A stretch of DNA of 64,000 bases, taken from Guptibacillus spartinae. Lineage in GTDB: Bacteria > Bacillota > Bacilli > Bacillales > Guptibacillaceae. Within the stretch, counting starts at the first letter, position 1. Every line of letters starts with the position of its first letter. The stretch is from contig NZ_JAQQWU010000009.1 in assembly GCF_028610625.1 (NCBI RefSeq), positions 62,001-126,000 on the forward strand, read 5' to 3'. Under the pieces are notes generated by a model. It was not told the DNA's origin and made no database searches. It saw only the letters and a list, made by a program, of their open reading frames with translations. Made by a program: the position numbers and the translations under genes. This document shows positions 62,592 through 64,000 of this stretch, one piece after another.

Positions 62592-63317
62592 ATGTGGAGG
62601 AATTTAAATAGTGACACTATTAAAGGGCTTCTTATAATTGGAGTGATTCTAATATTACTAGAAGTTTCTTTAAATGGTGGCCTTCTATTCTTGTTAATCG
62701 TTTCTGGTGTATTGATTTACATGGGAAGAAAGCGTTTGCCACGAACTTCCGGAAAGGTGTTTTTGGGAGGCGGTATTTTCTTTTTCGTTACAACCATTAT
62801 GAACATGGTGGTTGTTAAATTTTTCTTACTCGTATTGTTGGTATATCTTGGGTTTCAACTCTATCAGTCAAAACAAAAACCTAAGAAAATCCGTCCCGTT
62901 TTAGAAAGACCAGAGCAGGTGGAAGAAGGTCTGGTGCATCAGGAGACGATTTTTCAAAACAGATGGGTCGGAAAACAAAAAACACATGAACATGTGTACG
63001 AATGGAACGATGTAAACATCCAGGCTGGCTTTGGAGAAACAGTCATCGATTTAAGCTATACGGTCCTCCCGAAAGGCGAATCGATTATTATGATTCGTAA
63101 CATCGTGGGTAAAATTCAAATTCTTGTTCCGTATGAGCTTGAGGTAAGCATTCAACATTCTTCTATGCTCGGATCTGCCATACTATTTCAGCATGAAGAG
63201 CCTGGCGTGTTCAATCAAGTCCTTTCTTACCAGACGAAAGGGTATGAGGAAGCTTCTCAGAAAGTGAAGCTGGTCACCTCTATGTTTGCTGGAGATCTAG
63301 AGGTGAAGCGCGTATGA
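62592..63317 (+). CDS. liaF: LiaF-like inhibitor of the LiaRS system
   Basis: 241 aa. Four N-terminal membrane helices, then a soluble beta-rich C-terminal domain (LiaF-like, WNDVNIQAGFGETVIDLSYT). LiaF keeps LiaR off without stress. ATG 62592 follows GGAGGG. It overlaps liaS by ATGA. No liaG gene lies between liaH and liaF. Confidence 0.9.
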   Translation: MWRNLNSDTIKGLLIIGVILILLEVSLNGGLLFLLIVSGVLIYMGRKRLPRTSGKVFLGGGIFFFVTTIMNMVVVKFFLLVLLVYLGFQLYQSKQKPKKIRPVLERPEQVEEGLVHQETIFQNRWVGKQKTHEHVYEWNDVNIQAGFGETVIDLSYTVLPKGESIIMIRNIVGKIQILVPYELEVSIQHSSMLGSAILFQHEEPGVFNQVLSYQTKGYEEASQKVKLVTSMFAGDLEVKRV

Positions 63318-64000
63318 GTGTGATACAGCGTCATATGTTCATTGGTGCGTTGCTTTCCCTTCTGCTCCTTTGTCTCTTCACGATGGCTTATTTGTCTGTG
63401 TATCCCATCGCTTCATTGTCTCTTTTGTTTGAAAAAGATTTAATGGATTTACCATTTGGGCTCATCGTTCCCATTATTTCTATTTTAGTTGGAGGTGCTG
63501 CAGGAGGGGTATCGGGGTTATATGTTAATAAAGAACTTCAGTACGTGGCGGATACACTTGAAGAACTAGATAAAGGCCGAACAATACATAATAATAACAG
63601 CACAAGTTTAAATGGTGTTTTTGAACAAATCAACAAGCTACAAAACAGAATGAATGAGCAGGTTAGATTAGCTCAAAAGTTAGCCAACGAAAAAGCCGAG
63701 GATCATGAAAAACGTGTTCAACAAGTTGTTTCAGAAGAACGGAATCGTCTTGCGAGAGAGTTGCATGACTCTGTTAGTCAACAGCTTTTCGCTGCTTCGA
63801 TGCTCATGAGTGCAATTACCGAAACGCGAAATGAAACGGATCATCAAGAAACAAAGCACCTTAGAATGGTGGAGGAAACCATTCATCAATCTCAGCTGGA
63901 AATGCGCGCCCTTTTGCTTCATCTTAGACCAGCAGCTTTGAAAGATCGCACACTTGAAGAAGGGATAAAAGAACTTCTTAACGAATTGTCTCAAAAGGTT
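63314..64000 (+). CDS. liaS: LiaS-type sensor histidine kinase (3' end cut by window)
   Basis: 229 codons seen from ATG 63314, open to the window end. Two membrane helices (about 10-29 and 48-68) with a short extracytoplasmic loop, a HAMP-like stretch, then HisKA_3 with His151 in ARELHDSVSQQLF and LHLRPAAL. It senses cell-envelope stress with LiaF and phosphorylates LiaR (expected just beyond the window). The ATP-binding domain is not yet seen. Confidence 0.9.
   Translation, partial: MSVIQRHMFIGALLSLLLLCLFTMAYLSVYPIASLSLLFEKDLMDLPFGLIVPIISILVGGAAGGVSGLYVNKELQYVADTLEELDKGRTIHNNNSTSLNGVFEQINKLQNRMNEQVRLAQKLANEKAEDHEKRVQQVVSEERNRLARELHDSVSQQLFAASMLMSAITETRNETDHQETKHLRMVEETIHQSQLEMRALLLHLRPAALKDRTLEEGIKELLNELSQKV

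Noticed and set aside
1-64000. tRNA, rRNA, CRISPR, insertion sequence or prophage
   Set aside because: No tRNA-like cloverleaf, rRNA segment, regular direct-repeat array, transposase or phage structural gene was seen on either strand.

Overview
The window looks like chromosome of a low-GC, Gram-positive, endospore-former-type bacterium of the Bacillaceae. The evidence is AGGAGG-like ribosome sites, many TTG/GTG starts, and hallmark Bacillus genes: rocR/rocD, the lia operon, helD, ywbE, yceG/telA and a TnrA-type box. A complete beta-1,3/1,6-glucan (laminarin-type) utilisation operon hints at a marine or algal-detritus lifestyle, but that is inference. I see no rRNA, tRNA, CRISPR array, insertion sequence or prophage.

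Layout. 1-2.8 kb: RocR (C-terminus cut by the window edge) and rocD behind a sigma-54 promoter with RocR-like palindromes. 2.9-4.3 kb: a small PH-domain protein and an alpha/beta hydrolase. 4.4-14.6 kb: a LacI-type repressor, four matching palindromic operators, an ABC sugar importer, and GH1, GH30 and secreted multi-CBM GH16 glucanases. 14.8-27.4 kb: a full Ter (tellurium/stress) island: four TerD-like proteins, a TerF-like VWA protein, TerC, an ATP-grasp/aldolase/phosphoribosyltransferase/StiP/HAD biosynthetic module, YceG and TelA; an ECF-sigma (sigma-W type) promoter precedes the central terD run. 27.5-42.5 kb: CsbD, two AGCS amino-acid symporters (one with a TnrA-like box), two hydrolases/phosphatases, a split ThrE exporter, a DoxX/DsbA-like pair, an AI-2E family protein, a luciferase-like monooxygenase, a MarR/MFS pair and an FAD-Rieske oxidoreductase.

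42.7-47.7 kb: a signalling module made of an HPt-REC-GGDEF-REC protein, a lone receiver and a hybrid histidine kinase. 47.7-51.2 kb: an ABC-F ATPase, a secreted endonuclease I and a staygreen-family protein. 51.3-55.7 kb: a sigma-54 activator, its probable target operon (YjiH-type permease plus class III aminotransferase) with a sigma-54 promoter, and three copies of one palindrome, one of them inside the activator's own coding sequence.

55.8-57.1 kb holds the most notable item. A DedA gene is followed by a peroxiredoxin-like (AhpC/TSA_2, SelU-like) gene in which a single in-frame TGA sits exactly at the first Cys of the CxxC motif, with a perfect stem-loop 18 nt downstream. This is a candidate selenoprotein; a nonsense-mutated gene is the main alternative. 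57.1-64 kb: a duplicated, sortase-anchored surface protein, HelD, YwbE, a YtzI-like peptide and the lia cell-envelope stress operon (liaI-like, liaH, liaF, start of liaS).
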